DNA from: Betaproteobacteria bacterium
GTDB taxonomy: Bacteria; Pseudomonadota; Gammaproteobacteria; Burkholderiales; Burkholderiaceae_C
Assembly (NCBI GenBank): GCA_009921265.1
Contig: RFYV01000034.1
Coordinates: forward strand, 1 to 33,481
Reading direction: 5' to 3'
DNA length: 33,481 nucleotides
Shown here in pieces: positions 19,303-30,401 of the stretch. Position 1 is the first letter of the stretch; each line of letters begins with the position of its first letter. The notes under the pieces were generated by a model. That model was given only the letters and a program-made list of their open reading frames with translations. It made no database searches and was not told the DNA's origin. The position numbers were made by a program, and so were the translations under genes.

Positions 19303-20622
19303 TCACTTGCCTTGATTGGTTTTTTCAAATCGCTCAAGCAATTCATTACCATGTTTGATGATGCTATCGAGCGCTTCTTTGGCGGATTTTTTACCCGCCC
19401 ACACTTGCTCTAACTCTTCATCTTCAATCGTGCGGATTTGCACATAGTTGCCTAAGCGAATGCCGCGAGATTTATCAGTGGTCTTGCGAATCATTTGATT
19501 GACGGCCGTATCTGTTCCCGGATTTTGTTTATAAAACCCTGATTGCTCAGTCAACTTGAACGCAGCCATGGTGATGGGTAGGTAGCCCGTGCGTTTATGA
19601 CTTTCCGATTGCACCGTGGGGTTGGAGAGATAGTTAAAAAATGTTGCAACGCCTTTGTACTCTTCGGATTTTTTGCCAGACATCACCCACAAAGATGCGC
19701 CACCAATGACTGTGTTTTGTGGTGCGCCTATGACATCAGGATAGTAGGGCAATGTGGACAATCCAAAAGCAAATTTTGCGTTCTTTGCGACGTTGCCATA
19801 AAAGCCAGATGACGTGGTGATCATTGCACATTCACCCGATACAAAAGATGCTTCGGGTGTGTTGCCGCGGCCTTTGTAAACAAACAAACCTTGCTTAGCC
19901 ATGTTGCCTAAATTTTCGATGTGACGCACATGCAAGGGCGCGTTCATCACCAAGCGTGCATTCAAGCCACGCATGCCATTGCCTTGCGTCGCCATTTCTG
20001 TGTTGTGCCATGTGGAGAAACTTTCTAATTGCGTCCAACCTTGCCAAGCAATGGTGAGGGGGCATTTGTGACCACTGGCTTTGAGTTTGGCTGCAGCCAA
20101 AGCGACTTCAGGCCAAGTTTCAGGTGGTTTTTCAGTTGAAACACCAGCCGCTTTAAAAGCATCTTTGTTGAAATAAAACACAGTGGTCGAGCTGTTAAAT
20201 GGAAACGACAGCATTTGACCGTTGGGGGCTGTGTAATAACCTGCAACGGCTGGCACATAAACCGAAGGATCAAATTTATATCCTGCATCGGTCATGACTT
20301 TTCCAACAGGTACAACAACACCTTTGCTCGCCATCATGGTGGCGGTCCCCACTTCAAATACTTGCAAGATGTGGGGCGCATTTCCTGCGCGAAAGGCGGC
20401 GACCGCTCCCGTCATCGACTCGTCGTAAGAGCCTTTGTAAACGGGCGTTACTTTGTAATCTTTTTGGCTGGCATTAAAGTTTTTGGCCAAATCGTTAACC
20501 CATTCACCATTGACGGCGGTCATCGAGTGCCACCATTGAATTTCTATTTGCGCCTGCGCTGTGTGGACTGCGCCAAGAGCGAGGGCAATGCCAAGGCCCC
20601 AAACTTTTAAACCGTACTTCAT
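19303..20622 (-). CDS. ugpB: Periplasmic sn-glycerol-3-phosphate-binding protein
   Basis: UgpB is the solute receptor of the Ugp importer. A classic Sec signal peptide is present (MKYGLKVWGLGIALALGAVHTAQA, cleavage after AQA near residue 24), and the mature protein starts IEIQWWHSM. The 439 residues match E. coli UgpB (438). Family features include FNASQKDYKVTPVYKGSYDE, AGNAPHILQVFEVGTATMM and QGWTQLESFSTWHN. It is first in the operon, with a strong AGGAGA ribosome binding site. The 156-base gap to the divergent dehydrogenase gene must hold both promoters; I see no clear PHO box, so phosphate control is not shown. Confidence 0.95.
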   Translation of the reverse strand: MKYGLKVWGLGIALALGAVHTAQAQIEIQWWHSMTAVNGEWVNDLAKNFNASQKDYKVTPVYKGSYDESMTGAVAAFRAGNAPHILQVFEVGTATMMASKGVVVPVGKVMTDAGYKFDPSVYVPAVAGYYTAPNGQMLSFPFNSSTTVFYFNKDAFKAAGVSTEKPPETWPEVALAAAKLKASGHKCPLTIAWQGWTQLESFSTWHNTEMATQGNGMRGLNARLVMNAPLHVRHIENLGNMAKQGLFVYKGRGNTPEASFVSGECAMITTSSGFYGNVAKNAKFAFGLSTLPYYPDVIGAPQNTVIGGASLWVMSGKKSEEYKGVATFFNYLSNPTVQSESHKRTGYLPITMAAFKLTEQSGFYKQNPGTDTAVNQMIRKTTDKSRGIRLGNYVQIRTIEDEELEQVWAGKKSAKEALDSIIKHGNELLERFEKTNQGK

Positions 20623-20778
20623 GTGGATCTCCTGTAAAACTGCATTGTGTGGACTATTTGTGACAACGACTTTAACCTGTAGTACCCCTTAAGAGAAGCG
20701 GGTTTTCCACAGCAAGGGGCGAATAGGCCTTGGTTGTATTGGAGAAATGATGGTCTGCCATAATATATAAGAAATATT

Positions 20779-23700
20779 ATGAATGCACTCACATCTCTCC
20801 ATCCATTGCTAGCGGTCGCTGACAACGCGCCTCGACTTCGTGAAATTCCCTACAACTACACGTCTTTTTCTGATCGTGAAATTGTTCTTCTCCTGCTGGG
20901 GCCCAATGCTTGGCATCTATTGGAGCAATTGCGACAAGAAAGAAGAACGGGCCGCTCTGCACGTATGCTTTACGAAGTGTTGGGCGATATTTGGGTGGTT
21001 CAACGCAACCCTTATTTGCAAGATGATTTATTAGACAACCCAGCGCGTCGAAAAATGTTGGTCGACGCATTGCACCATCGGCTTAATGAAGTCGACAAAA
21101 GACGAACACCCTCGCAAGATCTAGATCGCGACGATCGAGTCGGTCAATTACTCCAAAGCGCGCGCAAAGCAGTCAAAGATTTTGGTGACCATTTTGAAGT
21201 GGTCGATCAATTGCGTAAAAAAGCCAATAAACGTTTGCGCAAACACACGGCAAAAGACAACATTCAATTCGATGGCATGAGTCGAGTGTCTCACGTCACA
21301 GACGCCACCGATTGGCGCGTTGAATATCCATTCGTTGTTTTGTGTCCTGACACCGAAGTCGAAATGGCTTCATTGGTCAAAGCTTGTATCGAATTGGGTT
21401 TAACCATTGTTCCCCGTGGCGGTGGCACAGGATACACGGGTGGCGCAATTCCACTCACTTGGAAAAGCGCAGTCATCAATACTGAAAAGCTGGAAGCCAT
21501 GACCGAAGTCGAAATGGTGAGTTTGCCAGGACTTGATCACGACGTGCCTACCATTTGGACCGAAGCGGGTGTGGTCACGCAACGTGTTGCAGACGCGGCA
21601 GAGCGAGCAGGTTTTGTATTTGCAGTCGACCCCACATCGGCAGAAGCTTCTTGCATCGGCGGCAATATTGCCATGAATGCAGGTGGCAAAAAAGCAGTTT
21701 TATGGGGAACGGCACTTGATAACCTCGCCAGTTGGCGCATGGTTACACCCGACGCGCAATGGCTCGAAGTCGTTCGCGTGGGTCATAACTTGGGCAAAAT
21801 TCATGATGCACCCATGGCCAGTTTTGATTTGCATTATTTTCAAGCCGACGGAAAAACACCCATTCGCACCGAGCGATTAGACATACCAGGCCCATCGTTT
21901 AGAAAAACAGGTTTGGGCAAAGACGTCACCGACAAATTTTTAAGCGGATTGCCGGGCATTCAAAAAGAAGGATGTGATGGATTGATCACCAGCGCGCGTT
22001 GGATCGTGCATCGCATGCCGCAACACACACGCACGGTTTGTCTCGAATTTTTTGGACATGCACGTGACGCGGTTCCAAGCATTGTTGAAATCAAAGACTT
22101 TATGTTTGATCAAGCGAAAAGCACAAGCACCTTGCTTGCAGGCCTCGAACATTTGGACGATCGCTACCTCAAAGCTGTGGGCTACACCACCAAATCCAAA
22201 CGCGGCGGTTTGCCGCGAATGGTATTGATTGGAGACATTGCAGGCGACCATGCAGACGCAGTTGCAAATGCTACATCGCATGTGGTTCGTATAGCCAATT
22301 CACGCAGTGGCGAAGGATTCATTGCGGTCAATGCCGATGCACGCAAAAAATTCTGGCTTGATCGCAAACGAACAGCGGCCATCAGTCGTCACACCAACGC
22401 ATTCAAAATCAATGAAGACGTCGTGATTCCATTGCCAAAAATGGCGCAGTACACGGACGGAATTGATCGCATCAATATTGAATTGTCATTGCGAAACAAA
22501 ATTCAATTGTGCGACGCGCTCGATCAATTTTTAAAAAACGGACATTTGCCTTTGGGTAAAAGCGATGATTCGGGTGAAATTGCTTCGCCAGAGTTGTTGC
22601 AAGAGCGCGTGGATCAAGCTGTCGAAATCATTTCGCAAGTTAAATTGCAGTGGCAAAATTGGTTAAACCAAGTCGATGCTTTGTTCGATCAACTGCAAGA
22701 GCGAACATTGCGTCCAAGTTGGAAAACACAAATATTGGCACAATTGCAAAATATTTTTGGTGGTGCGGCATTCAACCCAATTCTTAAAGAATGCATTGCC
22801 GTGCATCAACGCATTCTCAAAGGTCGCGTTTGGATTGCACTTCATATGCACGCAGGTGATGGAAATGTGCACACCAACATTCCCGTCAATAGCGACGACT
22901 ACGCCATGTTGCAATTGGCGCACGAGTCGGTGGCGCGCATCATGAAATTGGCCAGGTCCTTAGACGGTGTGATTTCTGGCGAGCATGGCATTGGTATCAC
23001 CAAACTCGAATTCATGACCGACGAAGAACTCCAACCCTTTGCTGATTACAAATCACGCGTCGACCCCAATGGCCACTTCAACCAAGGCAAATTGCTGCGA
23101 CCCAAAAAATCAGATTCCGCAGAACTGCGTGGCGCCGATTTAAGCCAAGCCTATACTCCGAGTTTTGGTTTGATGGGACACGAGTCCCTCATCATGCAAC
23201 AATCCGATATTGGTGCAATTGCAGACTCCATCAAAGATTGTTTACGTTGCGGTAAATGCAAGCCCGTGTGCGCCACGCACGTTCCAAGGGCCAATTTGTT
23301 TTATAGTCCGCGCAACAAAATATTAGCCACCTCTTTATTGGTCGAGGCTTTTTTGTACGAAGAGCAAACCAGACGTGGCGTCTCCATAAAACATTGGCAA
23401 GAATTTGAAGACGTTGCCGATCACTGCACGGTTTGTCACAAGTGCGAATCTCCGTGCCCTGTCAAAATTGATTTTGGTGACGTCACCATGCACATGCGCA
23501 ACTTATTGCGCAAGATGGGCAAAAAAACTTTTAGACCCGGTAATGCGGTGGCGATGTTGTTCCTTAATGCCACCAATCCCCAAACCATTAAGTTCATGCG
23601 CACAATCATGGTCGATGTGGGTTTTAAAGTGCAGCGTTGGGCCAATGATGTGTTGCGACAATTCACGCGCCCTCAAACACAATCACCCCCATCCACCATT

Positions 23701-24657
23701 GGCACGGCGCCCATCAAAGCACAAATCATTCACTTTGTGAATAAGAAAATGCCAGCGGGCTTGCCCAACAAAACCGCCCGTGCATTGCTCGATATCGAAG
23801 ACTCCGATTACGTGCCTATAATTCGCAACCCGCAAACAACCACAACAGACTCCGAATCGGTGTTTTATTTTCCAGGTTGTGGCTCTGAGCGATTGTTCAG
23901 TCAAGTCGGTTTGGCTACTCAGGCCATGCTTTGGCATGCAGGTGTGCAAACTGTTTTGCCCCCAGGGTATTTGTGTTGCGGTTATCCGCAACGCGGTTCG
24001 GGTCAACAAGACAAGGCCGACAAAATCATCACCGATAACCGAGTGCTGTTTCATCGCGTGGCCAATACGCTCAATTATTTAGATATCAAAACAGTGGTGG
24101 TGAGTTGCGGTACGTGTTTCGATCAATTGCAAGGCTACAAGTTTGAAGATATTTTTCCAGGATGTCGCATCGTTGATATTCATGAATACTTGCTTGAAAA
24201 AGGCATCACACTCAATGCTGAGCAGGCGGGCAGTTATCTGTATCACGACCCATGTCACAGTCCCATGAAACAACAAGACCCTATGAAAACTGTCAAGGCC
24301 TTGGTGGGCGATCAAGTTCTCAAAAGCGAACGTTGTTGTGGAGAGTCCGGCACTTTGGGCGTCACGCGCCCCGACATCGCCACTCAAATTCGTTTTCGCA
24401 AAGAAGAAGAGTTAAAGAAAAACGAAATATCACTGCAACAGATGTCGGGGGATGCATCACCAAGCAAAGTCAAAATCCTCACCAGCTGCCCCAGTTGTTT
24501 GCAAGGGCTTTCACGCTATGGCAATGATTTACAAAACGGATTGTTAGAGGCTGATTACATCGTCGTCGAAATGGCCAAACATATATTAGGCGAGCAATGG
24601 CTGCCTAATTACGTCAAGGCCGCAAACAATGGTGGCATTGAGCGCGTTTTGGTTTAA
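20779..24657 (+). CDS. Large FAD/Fe-S dehydrogenase (DUF3683; D-lactate/glycolate-type fusion)
   Basis: This 1292-residue multidomain protein joins what in other bacteria are separate flavin and iron-sulfur subunits (as in GlcD plus GlcF). The N-terminal DUF3683 segment (about 1-170) includes [14 protein letters not shown] and the [28 protein letters not shown] block. A PCMH-type FAD domain follows (GGGTGYTGG at 214-222; [20 protein letters not shown]). The FAD-oxidase C domain has [14 protein letters not shown] and SGEHGIG. Two 4Fe-4S motifs follow (C821, C824, C827, C831 and C883, C886, C889, C893), then two cysteine-rich CCG domains ([21 protein letters not shown]). It probably oxidises a 2-hydroxyacid such as D-lactate or glycolate and passes electrons to quinone (inference). 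It has no signal peptide. It leads a plus-strand run with quinone genes. Confidence 0.9.
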   Translation: MNALTSLHPLLAVADNAPRLREIPYNYTSFSDREIVLLLLGPNAWHLLEQLRQERRTGRSARMLYEVLGDIWVVQRNPYLQDDLLDNPARRKMLVDALHHRLNEVDKRRTPSQDLDRDDRVGQLLQSARKAVKDFGDHFEVVDQLRKKANKRLRKHTAKDNIQFDGMSRVSHVTDATDWRVEYPFVVLCPDTEVEMASLVKACIELGLTIVPRGGGTGYTGGAIPLTWKSAVINTEKLEAMTEVEMVSLPGLDHDVPTIWTEAGVVTQRVADAAERAGFVFAVDPTSAEASCIGGNIAMNAGGKKAVLWGTALDNLASWRMVTPDAQWLEVVRVGHNLGKIHDAPMASFDLHYFQADGKTPIRTERLDIPGPSFRKTGLGKDVTDKFLSGLPGIQKEGCDGLITSARWIVHRMPQHTRTVCLEFFGHARDAVPSIVEIKDFMFDQAKSTSTLLAGLEHLDDRYLKAVGYTTKSKRGGLPRMVLIGDIAGDHADAVANATSHVVRIANSRSGEGFIAVNADARKKFWLDRKRTAAISRHTNAFKINEDVVIPLPKMAQYTDGIDRINIELSLRNKIQLCDALDQFLKNGHLPLGKSDDSGEIASPELLQERVDQAVEIISQVKLQWQNWLNQVDALFDQLQERTLRPSWKTQILAQLQNIFGGAAFNPILKECIAVHQRILKGRVWIALHMHAGDGNVHTNIPVNSDDYAMLQLAHESVARIMKLARSLDGVISGEHGIGITKLEFMTDEELQPFADYKSRVDPNGHFNQGKLLRPKKSDSAELRGADLSQAYTPSFGLMGHESLIMQQSDIGAIADSIKDCLRCGKCKPVCATHVPRANLFYSPRNKILATSLLVEAFLYEEQTRRGVSIKHWQEFEDVADHCTVCHKCESPCPVKIDFGDVTMHMRNLLRKMGKKTFRPGNAVAMLFLNATNPQTIKFMRTIMVDVGFKVQRWANDVLRQFTRPQTQSPPSTIGTAPIKAQIIHFVNKKMPAGLPNKTARALLDIEDSDYVPIIRNPQTTTTDSESVFYFPGCGSERLFSQVGLATQAMLWHAGVQTVLPPGYLCCGYPQRGSGQQDKADKIITDNRVLFHRVANTLNYLDIKTVVVSCGTCFDQLQGYKFEDIFPGCRIVDIHEYLLEKGITLNAEQAGSYLYHDPCHSPMKQQDPMKTVKALVGDQVLKSERCCGESGTLGVTRPDIATQIRFRKEEELKKNEISLQQMSGDASPSKVKILTSCPSCLQGLSRYGNDLQNGLLEADYIVVEMAKHILGEQWLPNYVKAANNGGIERVLV

Positions 24658-24670
24658 CAGAAAGAAAACT

Positions 24671-25084
24671 ATGGCAGGCCTCAGCACAACCACTCCTACA
24701 CCCACCGATATCACGGTTCACAGCCAGTCCAAAATTCTGGAGGTAAGTTTTTCGAATGGCGAAAACTATCGAATCCCATTTGAATTGATGCGTGTTTACA
24801 GTCCTTCTGCAGAAGTTCAAGGCCACGGCCCAGGACAAGAAGTTTTGCAAACAGGCAAGCGTGAAGTTCAACTTGTTGATCTGGCATCGGTTGGCAACTA
24901 CGCGGTTCAACCCACATTTAGCGATGGTCACGACAGCGGAATTTTTTCTTGGGACTACTTGTATTTTTTGGGCTCACAACAAGATCAGTTGTGGGACGAC
25001 TATCAAAAGCGTTTGCATAAAGCAGGTGTTCAACGCGATGACCCAATGATCACTGCCAGCGGTCCTTCTTGCTCAAGCCACTAA
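24671..25084 (+). CDS. DUF971-domain protein
   Basis: The 137-residue protein carries the DUF971 (gamma-butyrobetaine hydroxylase N-terminal-like) fold: [31 protein letters not shown], then [38 protein letters not shown]. These are the conserved blocks of the family. Some DUF971 proteins are linked to Fe-S handling or to respiratory loci, but its role here is not known. I start at the ATG at 24671, after AGAAAG, 13 bases behind the dehydrogenase stop; an upstream GTG at 24629 would overlap that gene. The C-terminus ends SGPSCSSH. It is followed by ubiE eight bases later, so all three genes are probably co-transcribed. Confidence 0.9.
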   Translation: MAGLSTTTPTPTDITVHSQSKILEVSFSNGENYRIPFELMRVYSPSAEVQGHGPGQEVLQTGKREVQLVDLASVGNYAVQPTFSDGHDSGIFSWDYLYFLGSQQDQLWDDYQKRLHKAGVQRDDPMITASGPSCSSH

Positions 25085-25092
25085 AGGTTGAA

Positions 25093-25824
25093 ATGGCAGA
25101 TACCCATTTCGGATTTCAAACCGTCGACGAACAAGACAAGGCGCGCCGTGTGCGCGGTGTCTTTGACGCAGTCGCGCCTAAATACGATGTGATGAATGAC
25201 TTGATGTCGTTGGGTTTGCATCGAGCGTGGAAAGCGTATACGGTGATGGTGGCCGATGTGCGACTCGGTCATTATGTGTTGGATATCGCAGGCGGAACAG
25301 GTGATTTATCACTTGCATTTGCTAGCAAGGTGGGGCCAATGGGTCGGGTGGTACATACCGATATCAATGGCGAAATGCTCAAAACAGGGCGCGATCGATT
25401 GATCGATGCTGGTGTGATGCTCCCCACTATGGTTTGCGACGCCGAACAACTTCCATTTGAAAGCAATTCTTTCGATCGAGCCACTGTGGCCTTTGGATTG
25501 CGCAACATGACTCATAAAGATGCAGCCTTAAAAGAAATGTCTCGCGTTCTCAAGCCTAGTGGAAAACTCTTAGTGCTCGAATTCTCTAAGGTTATAAAAC
25601 CCCTACAGTCAACATACGATTGGTATTCCTTTAATATTCTTCCAAAACTTGGCAAATGGGTTGCGGGCGATGAGGGTCCTTATCGCTATTTGGCCGAATC
25701 GATTCGGATGCACCCATCTCAAGAAGAGCTCAAAAACCTCATGCTTGACAATAGATTTCAACATGTAGATATTCACAACCTTGCACTTGGCGTTGTGGCT
25801 TTACATGTCGGCATCAAGTGCTAA
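25093..25824 (+). CDS. ubiE: Ubiquinone/menaquinone C-methyltransferase
   Basis: UbiE performs the C-methylation of the ubiquinone precursor (and of demethylmenaquinone where present). The SAM-binding motif [16 protein letters not shown], the [28 protein letters not shown] segment, [16 protein letters not shown] and the C-terminal [21 protein letters not shown] are all family signatures. The ATG at 25093 gives 243 residues, close to E. coli (251), with AAAGG about eight bases upstream; a TTG at 25069 would overlap the previous gene. It is the first of three ubiquinone genes in this run. Confidence 0.97.
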   Translation: MADTHFGFQTVDEQDKARRVRGVFDAVAPKYDVMNDLMSLGLHRAWKAYTVMVADVRLGHYVLDIAGGTGDLSLAFASKVGPMGRVVHTDINGEMLKTGRDRLIDAGVMLPTMVCDAEQLPFESNSFDRATVAFGLRNMTHKDAALKEMSRVLKPSGKLLVLEFSKVIKPLQSTYDWYSFNILPKLGKWVAGDEGPYRYLAESIRMHPSQEELKNLMLDNRFQHVDIHNLALGVVALHVGIKC

Positions 25825-25858
25825 ATTTTTTGTTCATATTGCTATTGGAGGCTCATCG

Positions 25859-26785
25859 ATGAAAATCGTTCATTATTTATTAGTTCTTGTTTTGGCTTTT
25901 ACAAGTATTCATGCACAAGCGGCCAAGCGTTTAGGCGGTGGCGGATCCTCGGGTCAGCAATCACACAACGTCACGCAACGCGATGCGGGGCATGCCAATA
26001 AAGCACCTACACAACCTAATGCCACGCCCAAAGCAGCACCTCAACCCGCCGCACAACCCCAACGCAGACCATGGGGCGCCATGTTGGGCGGCCTTGCAGC
26101 TGGCCTAGGCTTGGCATGGTTGGCAAATTCCATGGGCTTTGGTGCAGAATTTGGGCAATTCTTAATGTTCGGACTCATTGCATTGGTCATCATGATGGTG
26201 ATTGGTTACTTCATGCGTCGCCGTCAATCTCAGCAACCATCAAGCCCCTATGCATTTGAAGGGGCAGGCTCTCCACACAACCCAAGCACGCCATCACAAT
26301 ACAACCCCAAAAATGTGGGTAACGACGCATCGGCCAGACCATGGGAAAGCGCCAACACATCGTTCGATTCGTCTGAGCCGCCCACACGCGCTAATGCGCG
26401 CATTGGGTCCTCATTAATGGGTGGAAGTCAAAATTGGTTCATTCCTGCAGATTTTGACGTGCAAGGATTTGTTGAAAACGCAAAAAAGAATTTTGTAACT
26501 CTACAAGATGCATGGGATCGCTCTGATATTCAAAGTTTGCGCGCGATGATGACCGACGCTATGCTTCAAGAAATTCAAACCCAACTCAACGATCGCGAAA
26601 AAATTGCCATAGGTCCTCATAAAACCGAGGTTGTCATGCTTGAAGCCCAACTATTAGGCATTGAAGACTTGGGCACAGGTTATATGGCCAGCATTGAGTT
26701 CTCTGGTCTGATTCGCGAAGACCCCTCTGCTGGTCCAAGCCCAGACCCTGCGCAGAATCGGTCAAAATCGGGGGATTATGAATAA
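25859..26785 (+). CDS. Tim44-like domain membrane protein
   Basis: The 308-residue protein begins with a signal peptide or anchor (MKIVHYLLVLVLAFTSIHAQA). A Gly/Ser/Pro/Gln-rich linker (about 24-65) follows, then a membrane-spanning hairpin (PWGAMLGGLAAGLGLAWLA and FLMFGLIALVIMMVIGYFMRRR). A polar linker leads to a C-terminal Tim44/MRPL45-like domain (about 210-285: WFIPADFDVQGFVENAKKNF, DRSDIQSLRAMMTDAMLQEI). In bacteria the role of such proteins is not settled; the fold binds membranes or lipids. GGAGG lies just before the ATG; a TTG start farther upstream would overlap ubiE. It overlaps ubiJ by eight bases. Its place between ubiE and ubiJ-ubiB is common in betaproteobacteria and hints at a role near the quinone-synthesis complex (inference). 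Confidence 0.88.
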   Translation: MKIVHYLLVLVLAFTSIHAQAAKRLGGGGSSGQQSHNVTQRDAGHANKAPTQPNATPKAAPQPAAQPQRRPWGAMLGGLAAGLGLAWLANSMGFGAEFGQFLMFGLIALVIMMVIGYFMRRRQSQQPSSPYAFEGAGSPHNPSTPSQYNPKNVGNDASARPWESANTSFDSSEPPTRANARIGSSLMGGSQNWFIPADFDVQGFVENAKKNFVTLQDAWDRSDIQSLRAMMTDAMLQEIQTQLNDREKIAIGPHKTEVVMLEAQLLGIEDLGTGYMASIEFSGLIREDPSAGPSPDPAQNRSKSGDYE

Positions 26786-27326
26786 CGAGTCCCCCTTCTC
26801 ACTTTTTGCCAGCGATCTCAAAAACATTGCGATGGATATTCGGCCACCTGAATGCTTGATCAAAGACATTCAAGACAAACTTGTTCTCTTTCTCAATCAT
26901 GTGTTGATACAAGAGCCTTTGGCTACCGAAAGAATGAAGCGCCACGGCAATGCGTGCGTGCATCTCAAATGGCGTCATCTCACTTGGTGTTTAAAGTTCA
27001 CACCTGCAGGCCTTCTCAATACGGTTGATCCTACAATAACGCCCGACTTGCGTATAGAACTTGCTGATGAATCGCCATTGGCCGTTTTAGAAAAAATCGT
27101 TCAAGGTCAAAAACCATCCATACAAATTGTAGGCGACGTGATGCTTGCAGCAGAAGTCAATTGGTTGATCGATCATGTTCGATGGGATGTTGAAGAAGAT
27201 TTGTCGCGTTTATTTGGAGATGCTGTTGCACATCAAATTTTTTCAACATCACAACGTATCGTTGTAGCGCTCAGACAATTTGTTTCAAGTCGTTTTACAA
27301 AAAATGCGGCAGGTTCCTCCGTATGA
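26778..27326 (+). CDS. ubiJ: Ubiquinone biosynthesis accessory factor UbiJ (SCP2-like)
   Basis: UbiJ is a lipid-binding SCP2-fold protein that supports late ubiquinone steps together with UbiK and the Ubi enzymes. The 182-residue protein shows the SCP2-like part at about 30-135 ([61 protein letters not shown]) and the characteristic '[21 protein letters not shown]' C-terminal helix. It overlaps the previous gene by eight bases and ubiB by four (ATGA), so translation is coupled. Sequence similarity within the family is low; position between ubiE and ubiB strengthens the call. Confidence 0.9.
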   Translation: MNNESPFSLFASDLKNIAMDIRPPECLIKDIQDKLVLFLNHVLIQEPLATERMKRHGNACVHLKWRHLTWCLKFTPAGLLNTVDPTITPDLRIELADESPLAVLEKIVQGQKPSIQIVGDVMLAAEVNWLIDHVRWDVEEDLSRLFGDAVAHQIFSTSQRIVVALRQFVSSRFTKNAAGSSV

Positions 27327-28870
27327 CGCGCATCTACCGAAGCATTTTTATTTTGTGGATTGTTTTTCGATTTGGATTGGATCAACTCGTTCTCTCCAAC
27401 TTCAAGCAGCCCTGGCTCGTGCAATTTGCTAGCATTCTAAAATTTGGACGCAATCTTTCTGCACCGCGTGGTGAGCGATTGAGGCAAGCTTTAGAGCATC
27501 TCGGCCCCATATTCGTCAAGTTTGGACAAGTGCTAAGCACTCGCCGTGATTTATTACCATCAGATATTGCAGACGAACTTGCCAAGTTGCAAGATCGTGT
27601 CCCACCTTTTGCTTCAGACATTGCAGTAGCTAGCATTGAAAAATCTTTTGGTCGATCGGTTGAAGATATTTTTGTGAGTTTCGAAAGAATGCCAGTGGCC
27701 AGTGCATCAATTGCGCAAGTTCATTTTGCGGTTCTCAAAACAAGCGATGGACGTCAACGCGAGGTCGCAGTCAAAGTACTCAGACCAGGCATGCTCAAGG
27801 TCATCGATAAAGACTTGAGCTTGATGCGAATGATGGCTACATGGCTTGAGCGTTTATCTGCCGATGGAAAACGACTCAAACCACGCGAGGTGGTCGCCGA
27901 GTTTGACAAATATTTGCACGATGAACTTGACTTGGTTCGTGAGGCCGCGAATGCCGCTCAACTCAGGCGAAACATGGCGGGTCTCGACTTGGTACTCATT
28001 CCCGAGATGTATTGGGATTATTGCCACACTGATGTGATTGTCATGGAACGCATGAATGGCATCCCCATCAGTCACACCGATGAGCTCAAATCTGCAGGCG
28101 TTAACATCCCTAAATTAGCGCGTGATGGCGTGACTATTTTTTTTACGCAAGTCTTTAGAGACGGTTTTTTTCATGCAGATATGCATCCAGGCAACATTCA
28201 AGTCAGTGTTGATCCGCAAACATTTGGTCGTTATGTTTCTTTAGACTTTGGCATTGTGGGCACGCTCACCGAATTTGATAAAGAATATTTGGCGCAAAAC
28301 TTCACCGCTTTTTTTAGACGCGATTACAAGCGTGTGGCGCAATTGCATGTTGAATCAGGATGGGTTCCTCCTCAAACGCGCGTTGACGAATTAGAGTCTG
28401 CAATACGCGCTGTGTGCGAGCCCTATTTCGATCGGCCACTTAAGGAAATTTCTTTGGGGATGGTGTTGATGCGCTTGTTTCAAACATCGAGACGCTTTCA
28501 TGTTGAAATTCAACCGCAATTGGTATTGCTTCAAAAAACATTGCTCAATATAGAGGGATTGGGTCGTCAATTGGATCCCGATCTCGACTTGTGGAGCACG
28601 GCTAAACCGTTTTTAGAAAAATGGATGATGGAACAAGTGGGCCCCAAAAAACTTTGGGAGCAAATCAAATCAGAAGCGCCGCAATATGCCAAACTCATTC
28701 CTCAAATTCCACGCTTGTTGCACGACTATTTAAAAAATAAAGATCACCATCAACCGCAATTGCAAACACTCATCTCTGAGCAACGCAAAACACAAGCTAT
28801 GCTTATTCGCATGATTTGGATGGGTGCAGGATTTGTGTTGGGCCTCATGGCCATGCAAATTTTTTCTTAA
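27323..28870 (+). CDS. ubiB: Ubiquinone biosynthesis protein UbiB (ABC1/ADCK kinase-like)
   Basis: UbiB is an atypical kinase-like ATPase needed for ubiquinone synthesis. The family-specific KxGQ motif is at K66-Q69 ([14 protein letters not shown]). The ATP-lysine segment is in VAVKVLRPG, the catalytic-loop equivalent is [10 protein letters not shown] (H284-N291), and the metal-binding DFG-like motif is at 308-310 (DFGIVG). One or two membrane segments end the protein ([22 protein letters not shown]). Length is 515 (E. coli 546). It overlaps ubiJ by four bases. Confidence 0.97.
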   Translation: MTRIYRSIFILWIVFRFGLDQLVLSNFKQPWLVQFASILKFGRNLSAPRGERLRQALEHLGPIFVKFGQVLSTRRDLLPSDIADELAKLQDRVPPFASDIAVASIEKSFGRSVEDIFVSFERMPVASASIAQVHFAVLKTSDGRQREVAVKVLRPGMLKVIDKDLSLMRMMATWLERLSADGKRLKPREVVAEFDKYLHDELDLVREAANAAQLRRNMAGLDLVLIPEMYWDYCHTDVIVMERMNGIPISHTDELKSAGVNIPKLARDGVTIFFTQVFRDGFFHADMHPGNIQVSVDPQTFGRYVSLDFGIVGTLTEFDKEYLAQNFTAFFRRDYKRVAQLHVESGWVPPQTRVDELESAIRAVCEPYFDRPLKEISLGMVLMRLFQTSRRFHVEIQPQLVLLQKTLLNIEGLGRQLDPDLDLWSTAKPFLEKWMMEQVGPKKLWEQIKSEAPQYAKLIPQIPRLLHDYLKNKDHHQPQLQTLISEQRKTQAMLIRMIWMGAGFVLGLMAMQIFS

Positions 28871-28893
28871 GATTTTTACTTCAGGAGTTCAAC

Positions 28894-30342
28894 GTGCTTC
28901 TAACCCTTGTCGTTATTTATTTGTTGGTCACCATTGCGATTGGATTGATTGCTGCACGACGCGTCAAAAACAGTTCTGACTTTGCAATTGCAGGGCGACA
29001 TTTACCACTGGCCATGATTGTGACGACCACATTTGCCACTTGGTTTGGCTCTGAAACTGTGTTGGGTATCCCCGCCAAATTTGTTAACAGCGGATTGGGT
29101 GGTGTGATTGAAGACCCATTTGGCGCAGGTTGTTGTTTGATATTGGTGGGTTCTTTTTTTGCGGCCAAACTCTACAAAATGTCGCTACTCACTATTAGTG
29201 ATTACTACCGTGAACGTTACGGCTCAAAAGTTGAAATCATTTGTTCATTGATGATTATGGTGAGTTACTTGGGGTGGGTCTCTGCTCAAGTCACTGCACT
29301 TGGTTTGGTGTTTAATGTTTTGTCGGGCGGCGTCATCACCACGTCTTGGGGAATGCTCATTGGAGTCATTTCTATATTGGCTTACACCTTATTTGGCGGC
29401 ATGTGGTCGGTGGCTGTCACCGATTTCATTCAAATGATTATTTTGGTGGTGGGCTTAAGCATCTTGGCCGTTTTTGCGGCTGATTTGGCGGGTGGCGCAG
29501 ACAAAGTTGTCGCATTGGCCATCAGTAAAGATATGTTTAATTTTTGGCCTGAGCCCAATCTCAAAGATATTTTATTTTTTGTAGCTGCGGCCATCACTAT
29601 TATGTTTGGCTCGATTCCTCAACAAGACGTCTTTCAACGCGTGATGTCTGCTAATACAGAAAAAGCGGCTACGCATGGCCCCGTCATCGGCGGAATTTGC
29701 TATATCTTGTTTGCCTTTGTGCCTATGTTTTTGGTTGTGAGTGCATTGATCATCATGCCTGAAAAAGCACAGTCACTAATTTCTGAAGATCCTCAAAAAG
29801 TATTGCCTACATTGGTCATTGAGCACATGCCATTTGTGATGCAGGTTTTATTTTTTGGTGCGCTTTTGTCAGCGATTAAATCATGTGCATCCGCTACATT
29901 GCTCGCGCCCAGTGTGACCTTTACTGAAAATATTTGGCGCCACCTCAGGCCATTTCAAAACGACAAGCAAGAACTCAAAGCCATGCGCATCACCGTTTTG
30001 GTATTCAGTGCAATTGTCCTCACATACGCCATCTTGATGCAAGGAACGCCCATTTACGAAATGGTCTCTGGTGCCTATCAAGTCACCTTGGTTGGGGCAT
30101 TTATTCCGCTGGTCTTTGGCTTGTATTGGTCGCGCGCAACCACCCAAGGGGCGTTGCTCTCTATTATTTTTGGACTTCTGGCTTGGTTGATTTGCGTCAT
30201 GACGCCCATCGGCGAGGAGTTTCCTGCGCAAATTGCAGGTATTTTGGCTGGGCTCGTCGCGATGCTGGGCGGATCTTTCTCCCCACAGTTGATTCAAAAC
30301 CGTCACGAGGCGCATTACCGTTTGGCTGGGGGCTCGAGTTAA
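28894..30342 (+). CDS. Sodium:solute symporter family transporter
   Basis: A 482-residue, about 13-helix transporter of the SSS family, which moves an organic solute with Na+. It begins VLLTLVVIYLLVTIAIGLIAARRVKNSSDFAIAGR, the typical first helix and loop with the 'DFxxAGR' motif. The 'TFATWFGSETVLGIP' segment covers the unwound helix 2 ion site. 'ISDYYRERYG' and the 'YTLFGGMWSVAVTDFIQMIIL' block are also characteristic. The substrate cannot be told (choline, proline, acetate, lactate and pantothenate carriers share the fold). I start at the GTG at 28894, with AGGAG six bases upstream; earlier starts lie inside ubiB. A lactate or carboxylate substrate would fit the dehydrogenase upstream, but that is speculation. 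Confidence 0.9.
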   Translation: MLLTLVVIYLLVTIAIGLIAARRVKNSSDFAIAGRHLPLAMIVTTTFATWFGSETVLGIPAKFVNSGLGGVIEDPFGAGCCLILVGSFFAAKLYKMSLLTISDYYRERYGSKVEIICSLMIMVSYLGWVSAQVTALGLVFNVLSGGVITTSWGMLIGVISILAYTLFGGMWSVAVTDFIQMIILVVGLSILAVFAADLAGGADKVVALAISKDMFNFWPEPNLKDILFFVAAAITIMFGSIPQQDVFQRVMSANTEKAATHGPVIGGICYILFAFVPMFLVVSALIIMPEKAQSLISEDPQKVLPTLVIEHMPFVMQVLFFGALLSAIKSCASATLLAPSVTFTENIWRHLRPFQNDKQELKAMRITVLVFSAIVLTYAILMQGTPIYEMVSGAYQVTLVGAFIPLVFGLYWSRATTQGALLSIIFGLLAWLICVMTPIGEEFPAQIAGILAGLVAMLGGSFSPQLIQNRHEAHYRLAGGSS

Positions 30343-30378
30343 TTTATCCCCCCTAGACTTGAAATAAGCCTGCCGGCC

Positions 30379-30384
30379 TATAAT
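30379..30384 (+). promoter_or_regulatory. Perfect TATAAT -10 box upstream of fmdB-DUF502-aspS
   Basis: TATAAT lies 37 bases after the symporter stop and 73 bases before the fmdB start. The best -35-like sequence, TTGAAA (30359-30364), is only 14 bp away, shorter than the ideal 17, so strength is uncertain. Confidence 0.4.
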
Positions 30385-30401
30385 TGTTAGTTTTCTGTGC
30401 C

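Noticed and set aside
20648..20666. A TTGTCAC-like sequence upstream of ugpB on the minus strand, suggesting a PHO box
   Set aside because: Only the first half resembles the consensus; the second 7-mer at the expected spacing does not match, so phosphate control is not supported.
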